From: Nitrosarchaeum sp.
GTDB taxonomy: Archaea > Thermoproteota > Nitrososphaeria > Nitrososphaerales > Nitrosopumilaceae
Length of the DNA: 64,000 nt
Reading direction: 5' to 3'
NCBI GenBank assembly: GCA_023265135.1
Contig: JAHFUM010000001.1
Span: forward strand, 122,574 to 186,573
Position numbers and translations under genes: made by a program. A model generated the notes under the pieces. That model saw only the letters and a program-made list of their open reading frames with translations. It had not been told where the DNA came from and made no database searches. Numbering within the stretch: the stretch's first letter is position 1; each line of letters opens with the position of its first letter. Shown one piece after another: positions 36,289 through 45,841 of the stretch.

Positions 36289-37128
36289 CTATCCGTATGA
36301 TTCATACTTGATTTCATAACTTCCATCTTTACGTTTTTCTTCTTTTGTAACAAATCCTTTTGGTCCCAAGTATTCAATAACTCCATCAATTGTACCTTGA
36401 TATCCACAAATGTAGACTTTAGTATTTGCAGGAGTAATTTCTTCGCCAACCATTTCTTCTAAGGGGGAAACACCATTTTTGTTTGGTTTAAAGAATGATT
36501 CTACTCTGCCTACATGTCCTGCCCAAGATCGGTTAAAGAATTCTTTTGGTCTACTAATAGCTGCCCTGTATCTAAAATGCCATTGATCTTTTCCTCTTTC
36601 AATACTCTCAAGTTCCAAATTTGTCAATAATTCTTTGTAACTAAGTTCATCAACATAACTTGCACCATGAAAAACAATGATCTCTCTTTTATCCCCTGTA
36701 TCATGTAGATGTTTAGCAAAAGCTATGAATGGTGCAAGACCTGTTCCACCTCCAACGCAAACTATTCTTCGATTATCAGGTTTGCCGTTTGGTAATTTAT
36801 CATCAATTGTTAAAGCGTTACCTGTAGGATCTCCCAAATATACTTCATCACCAACATTTGTATAAAATAATTCAGATGTAACACGACCAGGTAAAGGCTT
36901 CCTTACCCATCTAATTACAAATTCAAAATAATCTCGGTTTTCAGGATGAGATGCAATTGAATATGCTCTTCGAACTATCTTTTGTTCAGAAGGTATTGGT
37001 AGCCCTATAGTTAGAAATTGACCTGTTGTATATTTTGGCATGCCATTATTTGGGACTAAACGAATAACAACAAGATCCTCTTTCAGTAAATGCATATAAG
37101 TAATTTTTGCCTTTTGCTCTATTACCAT
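36289..37128 (-). CDS. FNR-like FAD/NAD(P)-binding oxidoreductase, copy 1
   Basis: 279 residues of the ferredoxin-NADP reductase superfamily. The FAD site is RRAYSIASHPENRDYFE (R-x-Y-S motif), the pyridine-nucleotide site is VGGGTGLAPFIAFAKH, and the C-terminal CGYQGTIDGVIEYL matches the nicotinamide-side motif. It ends in ESYG like its paralogue at 47876-48721, from which it differs mainly in a DPTGNALTI/KPTGRALLI type loop. It likely passes electrons between NAD(P)H and a ferredoxin, perhaps the dicluster ferredoxins in this window; partner unproven. Confidence 0.88.
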   Translation of the reverse strand: MVIEQKAKITYMHLLKEDLVVIRLVPNNGMPKYTTGQFLTIGLPIPSEQKIVRRAYSIASHPENRDYFEFVIRWVRKPLPGRVTSELFYTNVGDEVYLGDPTGNALTIDDKLPNGKPDNRRIVCVGGGTGLAPFIAFAKHLHDTGDKREIIVFHGASYVDELSYKELLTNLELESIERGKDQWHFRYRAAISRPKEFFNRSWAGHVGRVESFFKPNKNGVSPLEEMVGEEITPANTKVYICGYQGTIDGVIEYLGPKGFVTKEEKRKDGSYEIKYESYG

Positions 37129-37369
37129 ATAGAGTAATTTTTGTTACTTTGGATAAATATATTTCTGTCAAATTTCAATTTTAATATCCTTTAGACAAAT
37201 TAGGATCAGATTTACATATAAAAATAAAAAACTAGGTCAATAATTTGGAGAAAAGATGCTCTTAGAAGAATAGCATGTTCCTATTAATAGTTGGAAAAAT
37301 GAGTTTTTTCACATTTCTTGCGCTAATAATTATCTTTTAATATTTATACTCAAAGATTTCATGATAATC

Positions 37370-37531
37370 ATGGCCAAACTAAAATGCAGTGACTATGGTT
37401 TTGAGTGTGAGTTTATAGCTGAGGGCGAAATAGAGAAAGTAATAGAAGAATTTGCAAAACACACTGATGAAGTACATGGTATAGATTACTCAAAAGAAGC
37501 TTTAATGCAATTCATCCTTAGAAAGAAATAA
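37370..37531 (+). CDS. DUF1059 family mini-protein, 53 aa
   Basis: Below the usual ORF cut-off. The start MAKLKCSDYGFECEF and the later KHTDEVHG match the DUF1059 pattern: two Cys early, then an H-x5/6-H near the middle, probably one metal site. A TATA-like TTTAATATTTATA lies about 27 bases before the ATG. These small proteins are widespread with no assigned function. Convergent with hemA; the gap is 38 bases. Confidence 0.75.
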   Translation: MAKLKCSDYGFECEFIAEGEIEKVIEEFAKHTDEVHGIDYSKEALMQFILRKK

Positions 37532-37569
37532 AATTTTTTGATTTCGTATTTCATTATTAAATAAAAAAA

Positions 37570-38646
37570 TTAAATGTAAATTCGTTTCATTGTTTCTACA
37601 AGAATTGGAACCTCTTTATCAATTATTTTTTCTACAGCTGGTACTATACCGGTCCTAGCTTTTACATTTTCTTCATATATCTCAGAAATTTGATCTCTAA
37701 ACAATAATTTGATTCCGGGTAGTGTAGTTATTCCCTCATCAACTGTTCTAGGTTCTGATAAATCTAAAATCAATGTACCTTTCTTTTTTTCTTCCATAAC
37801 CAATCTTATTCTGTCAAAAGTAATCAAGAAATAATCAGACGTAGTTGCAACAAAGATAATATCGTATTTATCTAATCCAGATAAAACTTCATCAAATGCA
37901 AGTGGTTTTCCACCCAATATTTTAGAAAATCCAGTTGAGCGTTCAATAGTTTTACTTGTGACGTCAAACACAAATCCTTTTTTATTAAGAGTTTTAGCAA
38001 CCATTGCTGCAGGTTCACCTGTGCCAATTAATAAAATACGTTTCTTAGCATCTAAACCTGCTTTTTCATCTACAATTTTAACAGCAACATCTCCAAGAGA
38101 AATTACATCTTTACTTATTCCAGTTGTGTCTCTAACACGAGTTGCAATTCTAATTACGCTTTCAAATAGTTTATTCAAAACTAAACCCGAAACATTAATC
38201 TGTTTTGCTTGTGAAAGAGATGCTTTAATCTCATTCAATATCTCTTCTTTTCCTACAACGAGTGAATCCAAACCACATGCTAATTTTAAAAGATTAAGAT
38301 AAACGTCTGTACTTTTGTAAACCTCTAGAGTTTGATCAAAATGATCAATATCAATTTGTTCTAGTTCTGATAAAGATTGCCAAGTTTCTTTCATTTGATT
38401 TAAAATAAGAGATTTTCCTTCAGTTCTTCTTCCATCTGGAATATCTCCTGTTTCCAGATTACTCACCGTAAATATTTCAATTCTACTAGCAGTCTGAATT
38501 ATTATACACTCGGCAACACCTGGAATTTTCTTAAAAGTCTCACATGCAACTTTAAGATCTTTGAACCTAAATCTCGACAAGGTGTGAAGCGGTATATTTT
38601 TGAATGTGACTCTTGCATTAATGACATCAAATTTTATTTCGCTCAT
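37570..38646 (-). CDS. hemA: Glutamyl-tRNA reductase-like protein with altered catalytic residues
   Basis: 358 residues with the HemA plan: N-terminal catalytic domain, NADPH domain (ILLIGTGEPAAMVAKTL near 203) and C-terminal dimer helices (VDEGITTLPGIKLL). GluTR normally has the nucleophile in S/T-C-N-R; here the site reads TASR (52-55), so the Cys is Ala53. The conserved His of HLFRVASGLDS is Asn118 (NLLKLACGLDS) and the G-E after it is G-K133. The nearest Cys is 47. Either another nucleophile is used or the protein is not a working GluTR. Annotated by homology. Confidence 0.8.
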   Translation of the reverse strand: MSEIKFDVINARVTFKNIPLHTLSRFRFKDLKVACETFKKIPGVAECIIIQTASRIEIFTVSNLETGDIPDGRRTEGKSLILNQMKETWQSLSELEQIDIDHFDQTLEVYKSTDVYLNLLKLACGLDSLVVGKEEILNEIKASLSQAKQINVSGLVLNKLFESVIRIATRVRDTTGISKDVISLGDVAVKIVDEKAGLDAKKRILLIGTGEPAAMVAKTLNKKGFVFDVTSKTIERSTGFSKILGGKPLAFDEVLSGLDKYDIIFVATTSDYFLITFDRIRLVMEEKKKGTLILDLSEPRTVDEGITTLPGIKLLFRDQISEIYEENVKARTGIVPAVEKIIDKEVPILVETMKRIYI

Positions 38647-38654
38647 ATCATCAT

Positions 38655-39332
38655 TTACTCTTTAAGTTTATTCCTTCCACCTTTTGCAGTACGAAAAACA
38701 TTCATTCCAATGAAATAATTTTCGTAAAGAGATTCTAAATATTCAAGTTCTTGTTGTGTTGAAACTATGTCATTTTTAGATGCATGAGGATCATTTTTTA
38801 GATTCTTTAGTTTTTGTTTAGTTTCTTCTAAAAATTTTCCTACTCCAGATTCATAGTTAGACATACCACCAAATTCTGGACTCATTACATGTTGAGGAAT
38901 ATATTTTGGAGTGTTATCAGTTGGGATCTCCGCTTTTCTCGTGAGCTCGTCTTGTTCTTCTGATGTAAGAATAGGTCTTGGAAACCTATCTTTTTTGGCT
39001 AGGAAAAATTCGGGTTCGTCCATTTCTCTTCTAAATATTTCCTCACCTTTTCGCTGATTAGTAAATGGTGAGGGTTTACTTGCAGCCACTTTGACTTCTG
39101 CAGCTATTGCTTTGTATTCTGCCTCTGCTGCCGCTTCTGCTGCTGCTTTAGCAGCTGCGGCTTTTGCTAATGCTGCTTCTACTTCAGCTTCTGCTTGAGC
39201 TACTGCTGCTGCAGCTTTTACCGCTGCTTCTATTTTTTCTGATGCGACTTTTGTTACATCATTTGGTGTAGATTCTGATGTTGAAACTTCAGGTGTTGTT
39301 TCTGCTTTAGATTCCTTACTTTCTTCAGACAT
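38655..39332 (-). CDS. Ala/Glu-rich coiled-coil protein, 225 aa
   Basis: Residues 1-30 are acidic and Ser/Thr-rich; 30-85 are an Ala-Glu-Lys coiled coil (VAQAEAEVEAALAKAAAAKA and so on); the rest is a more conserved-looking domain with EIFRREMDEPEFFLAKKDR, SPEFGGMSNYE, and a second helix pair. The end is basic. Eight bases upstream of hemA, so in one transcript. A scaffold or DNA-associated role is possible, but no family is recognised. Confidence 0.75.
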   Translation of the reverse strand: MSEESKESKAETTPEVSTSESTPNDVTKVASEKIEAAVKAAAAVAQAEAEVEAALAKAAAAKAAAEAAAEAEYKAIAAEVKVAASKPSPFTNQRKGEEIFRREMDEPEFFLAKKDRFPRPILTSEEQDELTRKAEIPTDNTPKYIPQHVMSPEFGGMSNYESGVGKFLEETKQKLKNLKNDPHASKNDIVSTQQELEYLESLYENYFIGMNVFRTAKGGRNKLKE

Positions 39333-39537
39333 CAGAATTTACTAAAATTCCCTGAATTTTAATATTCTTGTAAGAGAAACTTAAAAAGATTAACTTTCAA
39401 GAGCCAAACTTACCATAATTCAGAATATTTGTATATAGAGGCAGGTATAATTGTCAATTCTTAATATTATTCAAAATAAAAGCGATTTAAATCGATCAGA
39501 AGATAAAATTGTAGTAATAATCAGATAAGATAAAAGG

Positions 39538-39612
39538 CGCCCTTGGCGGGATTTGAACACGCGTCTCAACCGTGACAGGGTCGAATTCTAGACCGGACTA
39601 TACTACAAGGGC
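39538..39612 (-). tRNA. tRNA-Asp (GTC)
   Basis: Minus-strand cloverleaf: acceptor GCCCTTG/CAAGGGC, discriminator G, anticodon loop CTGTCAC on CGACC/GGTTG giving GTC. The T stem GCGTG/CCCGC holds one T-C mismatch next to the loop-side pair, an odd feature in a T arm. No CCA encoded. Confidence 0.93.
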
Positions 39613-39709
39613 ATGAATTGTTTCAAACAAATTGCTAGATTAAAAGTTTCTGTAAGAGTAAAAAAATTTTGTAAAAGACTAAATTATACACGTCAAGCAT
39701 TTTTGTCAG

Positions 39710-39783
39710 GGGTCTATGGCGCAGCCAGGTAGCGCACCGGACTTTTAATCCGGTTGTCGTGGGTCCGAATCCCACTAGACCCG
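39710..39783 (+). tRNA. tRNA-Lys (TTT)
   Basis: Acceptor GGGTCTA/TAGACCC, discriminator G, anticodon loop CTTTTAA on CCGGA/TCCGG giving TTT, T arm GTGGG-TCCGAAT-CCCAC. No intron. Convergent with argH, which ends 3 bases away. Confidence 0.95.
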
Positions 39784-39786
39784 CTC

Positions 39787-41247
39787 CTATTTTATCACTT
39801 CAATAATTTTGTTGGATAGATTATCTAATGTATTTGAGATATCGTTATCTCTTTTTGTTACACTGATTCTATAGTTGTTAATTTTTTTCATGCGATCTTC
39901 AATCATTCTCTTCTGTTCATCATATCCAGAAGAACCAAAAGATTTTCTTTCTTTTAGAGAGGAAGTAATTGTAGTAGATTGAATAATTTTCATTATTAGA
40001 TCTGGATTAATTTTTGTCTCTTGAGCGATTTTTGAAATTTCTTTCATGCTGAGTTTATTCAATGATTTGTTTGAATGATGTGCTATCTGTACTAAAGCTC
40101 CCGAAATTTTATGAGTTGTCCTAAACGGTATCCCATTCTGAACTAACTTTTCTGCAATATCAAGTGCAATAAGATAACTAGATTCAGCTGCCTTTTTCAT
40201 TTTCTTTTCATTGATATTTAATGTTAGAAGAATTGATTTTAAAATAACTAATGCACTAATTGAAATTTTAGATGTTGACCAGATAGATGATTTGATTTGT
40301 TGTAGATCACGTCCATATCCTGAAGCTAGGCCTTTGATTGTACTTAAAATTGCAGTAAGATTTCCAATCACTTCTGAAGTTTTTCCTCTAGTTAATTCTA
40401 AGATGTCAGGGTTTTTCTTTTGTGGCATTACGCTTGATGGAGATGTAAATTCGTCAGCTAATTCTATAAAGGAAAATTCAGTTGTAGACCAAATCACAAA
40501 ATCTTCTGAAATTCTGCTGAGATTAGTCATCAGAATTGCTATCATTGCAACATATTCCGCAACAAAATCACGTGTACTTGTTGCATCGAGAGAATTCTCA
40601 ATTACACCATCAAATCCCAACATTTTTGCAGTACTATGTCGATCAATTGGAATACTAGTTCCACCGACAGGTCCTGCTCCTAAAGGACTTTGATTAACAT
40701 GATTAAAGGTGGTATAAAGACGATCAAAGTCTCTAAACAATACATCTGCCTGAGCTAATAGATAATGTGAAAACAAGCCTACCTGAGCTTGTTGTAAATG
40801 AGTATAAAGTGGCATTATTGTTTTTTGATGATTTTTTGCCAGAGATACAAGTGCTTCAATTGTATCTAGTAAACAATTACATATAATATTAATATCATCA
40901 CGAATCTTCATTCGAATATCTAAAGCAACCTGATCATTTCGTGATCTTGCAGTGTGCATTTTTCCGCCACTTATCATACCTGCTTTTTTGATTACAAGAG
41001 TTTCAATTAATTCATGAATATCTTCTGCTCCAGAAAAGACTTCGAATTTTTCATTTTTCAAAGATTCTAATGCAGAAAGAATTTTTTTTGCATCATTTTT
41101 TGTAATGATCTGGTTTTCATATAACATAAGAGCATGAGCTTGACTTCCAAGAATATCATAAAGTGCTATTTGAGAATCATCATTTATTGATGAAACATAA
41201 TCTAAAGTAATATCACTCAAATCAGTACCAAGACGTGAACGATACAT
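39787..41247 (-). CDS. argH: Argininosuccinate lyase
   Basis: 486 residues of the fumarase/aspartase superfamily. The signature loop SSVMPQKKNPD (near residue 280) contains the catalytic Ser, with TARSRNDQVALD and THLQQAQ upstream. It splits argininosuccinate into arginine and fumarate. The C-terminus is about 25 residues longer than in E. coli. No argG is adjacent. Divergent from the DUF59 gene. Confidence 0.95.
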   Translation of the reverse strand: MYRSRLGTDLSDITLDYVSSINDDSQIALYDILGSQAHALMLYENQIITKNDAKKILSALESLKNEKFEVFSGAEDIHELIETLVIKKAGMISGGKMHTARSRNDQVALDIRMKIRDDINIICNCLLDTIEALVSLAKNHQKTIMPLYTHLQQAQVGLFSHYLLAQADVLFRDFDRLYTTFNHVNQSPLGAGPVGGTSIPIDRHSTAKMLGFDGVIENSLDATSTRDFVAEYVAMIAILMTNLSRISEDFVIWSTTEFSFIELADEFTSPSSVMPQKKNPDILELTRGKTSEVIGNLTAILSTIKGLASGYGRDLQQIKSSIWSTSKISISALVILKSILLTLNINEKKMKKAAESSYLIALDIAEKLVQNGIPFRTTHKISGALVQIAHHSNKSLNKLSMKEISKIAQETKINPDLIMKIIQSTTITSSLKERKSFGSSGYDEQKRMIEDRMKKINNYRISVTKRDNDISNTLDNLSNKIIEVIK

Positions 41248-41296
41248 TACTTATGGTTCTAGAATAGTTATATATAGCATCGACGCTTTTTTCGAC

Positions 41297-41632
41297 ATGA
41301 GTCTAGATATCAAACAACTTAGAGTAAAAATTTTTGATGAGTTATCAAAAATTGTAGATCCTGAAATCAATACGTCGATTACGGATTTAGAATTAATTGA
41401 TGAAGTTGATATCAATAACAATAATGTCAAAGTAGATTTGCATTTAACTAGCCCATTTTGTCCTGCAGTTTTTGGATTTAAGATTTGTCAAGATATTCAT
41501 GATAATCTTTTGAAAGTAAATGGAATCGATGATGTTAAAGTAAATGTCTCAAATCATTTTATGGCAGAACAAATTAACAACCAGGTAAATAATAGCCCTA
41601 ATTCTAAAAAAAAATTAGCTTCTAAATCCTAG
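41297..41632 (+). CDS. MIP18/DUF59-family iron-sulfur assembly factor
   Basis: 111 residues with the DUF59 core: DELSKIVDPEINTSITDLEL, then HLTSPFCPAVFGF with the conserved Cys (usually P-x-C), then VNGIDDVKVNV. Family members (SufT, MIP18) help mature Fe-S proteins. The 3' end overlaps the succinate dehydrogenase Fe-S subunit gene by 18 bp in the opposite direction. The neighbour itself needs three clusters, so the context fits. Confidence 0.85.
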   Translation: MSLDIKQLRVKIFDELSKIVDPEINTSITDLELIDEVDINNNNVKVDLHLTSPFCPAVFGFKICQDIHDNLLKVNGIDDVKVNVSNHFMAEQINNQVNNSPNSKKKLASKS

Positions 41633-42373
41633 CATATACCCTCGAAGTAACTGAATTCCCATGGCGGGATCTACTCCTTTTGGGCATACTTGACTACAAG
41701 AACCTGCAAAATGACATCTCCAAATACCGTGAGAGTCATCAATAATTTTGAGTCTATTGTCTTTTCCTTTGTCTCTACTATCAGCAACATATCGATATGC
41801 TTGAGCTAATGCTTGAGGTCCCACAAATGAGGAATCAGTGGCCATTGTAGGACATGCCGAATTACACAGTCCGCATTTTATGCAATTAGAGAATTGAATG
41901 TATTGTTCTAATTCTTCTGGAGATTGAAGGAATTCTTTTGTGTCTTTAGTAATCTCATTATCATCATGAATAAGATATGGTTTTATTTTATGATGCGTGT
42001 CAAACAGTCGTTCAAATTTAACTGCCAGATCACGAATAATTGGAAAGTTGTTCATAGGTTCTACTGTTATAATATTTGAATTCAATTCACTAATTTTTGT
42101 AAAACACGCAAGTCTTGGTTTACCATTGATAATCATTCCACATGAGCCACATGTAGCTTGTCTACAAGAATAACGAACTGCAACAGAATGATCAAAATAT
42201 TTCTTTACTTCAAGAATTGCTTCTAATACAGTAGTCCATTTTTCATATTGGATTTGAAATTCCATGAATGTTTTGGCACTATCATGTTCAGGATTATATC
42301 TTGCAATACGAAGAGTAATTAATTGGAATGAAGATAATGGTGAATTTTCTGCTAGACCAGATGTTAGTGCCAT
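41615..42373 (-). CDS. sdhB: Succinate dehydrogenase iron-sulfur subunit
   Basis: 252 residues. Plant-type [2Fe-2S] site CRQATCGSCGMIINGKPRLAC, [4Fe-4S] site CIKCGLCNSACPT, and [3Fe-4S] type site CHFAGSCSQVCPKG, in that order. It moves electrons from the flavoprotein to quinone. Last gene of the sdhA-C-D-B operon, next to sdhD with no gap. Confidence 0.95.
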   Translation of the reverse strand: MALTSGLAENSPLSSFQLITLRIARYNPEHDSAKTFMEFQIQYEKWTTVLEAILEVKKYFDHSVAVRYSCRQATCGSCGMIINGKPRLACFTKISELNSNIITVEPMNNFPIIRDLAVKFERLFDTHHKIKPYLIHDDNEITKDTKEFLQSPEELEQYIQFSNCIKCGLCNSACPTMATDSSFVGPQALAQAYRYVADSRDKGKDNRLKIIDDSHGIWRCHFAGSCSQVCPKGVDPAMGIQLLRGYMLGFRS

Positions 42374-42730
42374 TTACATCATCCCTGTATTTACCATTAT
42401 TATTGTTCTCGAACCATATACAATTAATGCAATTATAGCTACAATACAACCATAGGATACTGCTTTTTCATATGCTCTACCTTGTTTTAATTCAAGCAAA
42501 ATAACTCTTAATCCATTAAAGCCGTGAATAGATAATAAAATTAGGATTATTTCAAGCATGCCAGCATAAGGAAGGAATTTGTAGTTTGTAATTACACTAT
42601 CATATTGAAGAGATTCTGCAAATCCTTGCGTAAGACGCATCAAGATATGAACTGCTACAAGAGCTACGGCTGCTAATGCAGTTCCATAATGAATTTTCAT
42701 AATAATGCTTTCTCTCATTTTATTCACCAA
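42374..42730 (-). CDS. sdhD: Succinate dehydrogenase membrane anchor subunit (SdhD-like)
   Basis: 118 residues with three spans. HILMRLTQGF and HGFNGLRVILLEL (the H-x-x-N-G-x-R motif) are typical anchor and haem/quinone-site features. It overlaps sdhC by 11 bp. Assigned by position and the HGFNG motif; haem binding is not proven. Confidence 0.85.
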   Translation of the reverse strand: MVNKMRESIIMKIHYGTALAAVALVAVHILMRLTQGFAESLQYDSVITNYKFLPYAGMLEIILILLSIHGFNGLRVILLELKQGRAYEKAVSYGCIVAIIALIVYGSRTIIMVNTGMM

Positions 42731-43154
42731 ACATTACTGTCAGTCCATACATCATTGCAATTGCAGCAAGTATTATTGCAGAATAGATACCGATTTTGTG
42801 CCGAATATTTTGGGATGCGGGAGTATATGGATAATCAGGTCTTGCGGGTTTTCCTACTCCAATTCCACCATGTCCAAGCATAACTCTAATTCCATTTACA
42901 GTATGAAAAACACACATTGCAATCACTATTGCCAGAATAGCATGACCTGCATTAGTTTGTGTTAATTCAAGAAATTCATTCCATCCAACTTGACCTTTTA
43001 AAATTGTACTAGTTTCGTAAATATGACCTATGAAATACGCCAATAATCCCAATCCGCTCAACCGCATTAACAAATATGCAACTCTTTCAACACCGTATCT
43101 TCGAGGATTAATCATTCCTCCAATGCCCTCTTTGTGTTCATCTTGGTTTGTCAT
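42720..43154 (-). CDS. sdhC: Succinate dehydrogenase cytochrome b subunit (SdhC-like)
   Basis: 144 residues, three spans after a polar N-terminus (residues 1-25). The motif FHTVNGIRVMLGH gives a His candidate for haem b. It anchors SdhAB and contributes the quinone site. Start ATG shares a base with the sdhA stop. Confidence 0.87.
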   Translation of the reverse strand: MTNQDEHKEGIGGMINPRRYGVERVAYLLMRLSGLGLLAYFIGHIYETSTILKGQVGWNEFLELTQTNAGHAILAIVIAMCVFHTVNGIRVMLGHGGIGVGKPARPDYPYTPASQNIRHKIGIYSAIILAAIAMMYGLTVMFGE

Positions 43155-44866
43155 TAGTATTTCCTCTCCACAGGTTGATATTTTGTGATTGTTACTGGAT
43201 GTTTTTTCATTATTGGTTCTTTTGGATCATAGTATGCTAAAGTATGATGTAAAAAGTTTGCATCATCACGTTTTGGATAATCAGTTCTTGCATGTGCACC
43301 TCTAGATTCTTTTCTATTAATAGCTCCAATCAAAACTATTTCTGCAACTCTAAACATGGAATCAAGCTCCATTACATTTGAAAAGTTAGTATTGTACTCT
43401 TTTGCTTTATCATCAACATGTTTCCAGGTTAGTTCTTTCAATTGACGAATTTTTTTCAATCCTTCAACCATATTTTTTTCATTTCTAAAAACATATGCCT
43501 TATCATTCATGGTATCAGTTAGTTCTTGTTTAATTTCATATGGATTAGCATCTCCATTGCCTCTAAAAATTCCGTCATAGATTCTTTTTTCCTCAGAAGC
43601 AACTAAATGATGAGGCCATGGAGTTGATGGGATACCTTTTTCAATATAGTCAACTGCTAAACTGCCAGTGATTTTTCCCCAAACTAGACATTCAGAAGTA
43701 GAATTTGCACCAAGTCGATTCGAACCATGTACACTGTTACAAGCTACTTCACCAGCAGCCCAAACACCCTGTAGTTCAGTAGCTCCGTCAATATTAGTAT
43801 GAATCCCACCCATCATGTAATGGCATACAGGTCTAACGTCAAGAACATCTGTTGCTGGATCCAATCCAGAAAATTTAATAGATATTTCTCTAATGCCTCC
43901 TAATTTCTCTTTAATTTTTTCATCACCAATATGTCTCAAATCAAGTTTCATACAATCAACACCTGTTTCATGTTTGAATCCACGACCTTCATTCATTTCT
44001 GTCATCATAGATCTTGAAACAATATCACGTGGAGCTAATTCCATTTTTTCAGCAGCATATTTTTTCATAAACCTTTCACCTTTGTTATTTAGAAGATAGC
44101 CTCCTTCTCCTCTTGCACCTTCAGTAATCAATATTCCAGAAGGTAAAATTCCAGTTGGATGAAATTGTACAAACTCCATATCTTTTAGTGCCATACCTGC
44201 ACGTAATGCCATATCCAAACCATCTGGAGTTGAAGATAATGCATAAGTTGAAAAACTATACAATCTTCCTGCACCGCCAGTTGCAATAATCAAAGCTTTT
44301 GCTTTTATGGAGTAAAAATTACCTGAAGAAAGTTCGATTGCAGTAATTCCCATAAATCGTCTTCCATCGTGAATAATTGATGTTGCAAACCATTCATTGA
44401 GATATTCTATGTTATCATATTTTTGGCAAGTATCATACAAAGTTTGCATTTCAAAGAAACCTACTTTATCAGATGCATAAGTTGCTCTTGGAAAACTATA
44501 ACCGCCAAAATTTCTTTGCCCTATTCTTCCATCTTTTCTTCTAGACCAAGGCATTCCCCAATGATCCAATTGGTAAATTTCTTTCGGCATCTCTAGACAA
44601 AGTCTTTCAGCAACATTTTGATCAGCAAGAAAATCACTTCCTTTTACAGTATCATAGATATGAGATTCAATAGTATCACCTTCATCTTCAAAAAGAACAG
44701 CTGCGGTTCCACCTTCTGCAGACACAGAATGCGAACGCATGACTTGGAGTTTTGAAACTATTCCAATCTTGATTTTTGGACTTTTCCTAGCAGCCTCAAT
44801 TGCGGCTCTTAGACCTGCTAATCCTGAACCACATATTATCAAATCAAATTCGATAGATTCGACCAT
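43154..44866 (-). CDS. sdhA: Succinate dehydrogenase flavoprotein subunit
   Basis: 570 residues. FAD-binding [14 protein letters not shown], the histidyl-FAD region [14 protein letters not shown], the catalytic [10 protein letters not shown] and [10 protein letters not shown], and [11 protein letters not shown]. It oxidises succinate to fumarate for the respiratory chain; operation in reverse (fumarate reduction) in carbon fixation cannot be excluded. First in the operon, divergent from a PadR regulator 42 bases away. Confidence 0.96.
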   Translation of the reverse strand: MVESIEFDLIICGSGLAGLRAAIEAARKSPKIKIGIVSKLQVMRSHSVSAEGGTAAVLFEDEGDTIESHIYDTVKGSDFLADQNVAERLCLEMPKEIYQLDHWGMPWSRRKDGRIGQRNFGGYSFPRATYASDKVGFFEMQTLYDTCQKYDNIEYLNEWFATSIIHDGRRFMGITAIELSSGNFYSIKAKALIIATGGAGRLYSFSTYALSSTPDGLDMALRAGMALKDMEFVQFHPTGILPSGILITEGARGEGGYLLNNKGERFMKKYAAEKMELAPRDIVSRSMMTEMNEGRGFKHETGVDCMKLDLRHIGDEKIKEKLGGIREISIKFSGLDPATDVLDVRPVCHYMMGGIHTNIDGATELQGVWAAGEVACNSVHGSNRLGANSTSECLVWGKITGSLAVDYIEKGIPSTPWPHHLVASEEKRIYDGIFRGNGDANPYEIKQELTDTMNDKAYVFRNEKNMVEGLKKIRQLKELTWKHVDDKAKEYNTNFSNVMELDSMFRVAEIVLIGAINRKESRGAHARTDYPKRDDANFLHHTLAYYDPKEPIMKKHPVTITKYQPVERKY

Positions 44867-44959
44867 TTATCAGATTGACTACCTAGAAAGCGGGTTAAAT
44901 ATGTAGTAATGGAGGCTAAATTAAAAAAATATTATATATCACTAGTGATATTTCTAATT

Positions 44960-45469
44960 ATGATTTCTGAATGGTTTCAAAGAGTTGGAAGTTCAGTTCC
45001 AAGAGGATTTTCAAGATATTTTATTTTAGAATTATTAAAAAAGAAAGCACATACTGGAAAAGAAATCATAGATTATGCATTTGATCAAAGTAATGGTGTA
45101 TGGAAACCCTCACCTGGTTTGATTTACCCATTATTAGGAAGACTGCTTGATGAAGAGTTAATTGAAGAAACTAAAGATGGAAAATATCAACTTACAAAAA
45201 AAGGGATAGAAACTGCAGAAGATGTTGATAAAATTAATGATATTGTAAGAAAACAATTAGATGTTCTTTTCAGATTAGGAAATGTAGGAAGATTCGTTGC
45301 TATGGATTTGTTAGAAAAGATGTCTACAATAGGTTCAATTCTTAACTCTAATTTTGCTAATATGACAAACGAAGAAACTCAGAGATATAGAAAATTCTTA
45401 GAGTCAGAATTAAAGAAAATAGAAGAAAACAAAATAAGTAAAAAAGGAAAAGAAATCAAAATAGAATAA
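44960..45469 (+). CDS. PadR-family transcriptional regulator
   Basis: About 169 residues from ATG 44960. Winged-helix N-terminus: PRGFSRYFILELLKKKAHTGKEIIDYAF, then SPGLIYPLLGRLLDEELIEE, the recognition helix and wing. A C-terminal helix pair (about 100-165) gives the dimer. An upstream ATG at 44909 adds 17 hydrophobic residues that look like translated promoter sequence, so it is not preferred. Its position opposite sdhA makes it a candidate regulator of sdh; a palindromic site is not obvious. Confidence 0.85.
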   Translation: MISEWFQRVGSSVPRGFSRYFILELLKKKAHTGKEIIDYAFDQSNGVWKPSPGLIYPLLGRLLDEELIEETKDGKYQLTKKGIETAEDVDKINDIVRKQLDVLFRLGNVGRFVAMDLLEKMSTIGSILNSNFANMTNEETQRYRKFLESELKKIEENKISKKGKEIKIE

Positions 45470-45841
45470 ATCTTTTGTTAAAAATAAAAACTAATCATCA
45501 AGTTTGAACTAAAAGGATAAATGATTAAACTAGACATAATAGGAGTTGAGTATTTTTGATTATATGATCTTAGGTGCATAAATCTGATTTTGAAATTATA
45601 ATGAATCATTAATAAAGAAATTATTTTTGATGGAGGAATCATTTGTTTCTTTAAATGATTTCTTTATTAACAAGACGATATATTTTGAAAACGTTCAATT
45701 TTCATTGTTTAATAATTCCCTATTAATTCAATAGATAAATAAGTGTAAAATAGCCTAAATAAAGAATGTAGTCATTATTAGGATTATTGATGTATTTTAG
45801 ATGTTTTAAAATAATAAATAATTCAATGTAAAAGTAAAATC
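45470..45841. other. 372-base non-coding gap with a nested inverted repeat
   Basis: No frame of more than a few tens of codons and no tRNA. It holds the paired repeat TTAATAAAGAAAT at 45609-45621 and its exact complement at 45658-45670, plus a second 8-bp pair AATCATTT (45637-45644) with AAATGATT (45653-45660). The two hairpins share the right arm, so they exclude each other. Confidence 0.6.
45609..45670. repeat. 13-bp inverted repeat with a competing inner hairpin
   Basis: Left arm TTAATAAAGAAAT (45609-45621), right arm 45658-45670, perfect complement, 36-base loop. The competing inner hairpin has 8 bp and an 8-base loop. It lies 172 bases upstream of the isocitrate-lyase-family gene and 140 bases after the PadR gene. 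It could be a terminator-like element or the remains of a mobile end; no direct repeats flank it by eye. Confidence 0.4.

Noticed and set aside
39482-39497. Palindrome CGATTTAAATCG
   Set aside because: A single short palindrome in an AT-rich gap, with no partner elsewhere and no promoter next to it.
41615-41632. Overlap of the DUF59 and sdhB 3' ends as a possible frameshift
   Set aside because: Both proteins have normal length and end motifs; short convergent overlaps are common in this compact genome.
44909-44959. N-terminal hydrophobic extension of the PadR protein
   Set aside because: The upstream ATG would give a signal-like start to a DNA-binding protein and overlaps the sdhA-PadR promoter gap; ATG 44960 is more plausible.
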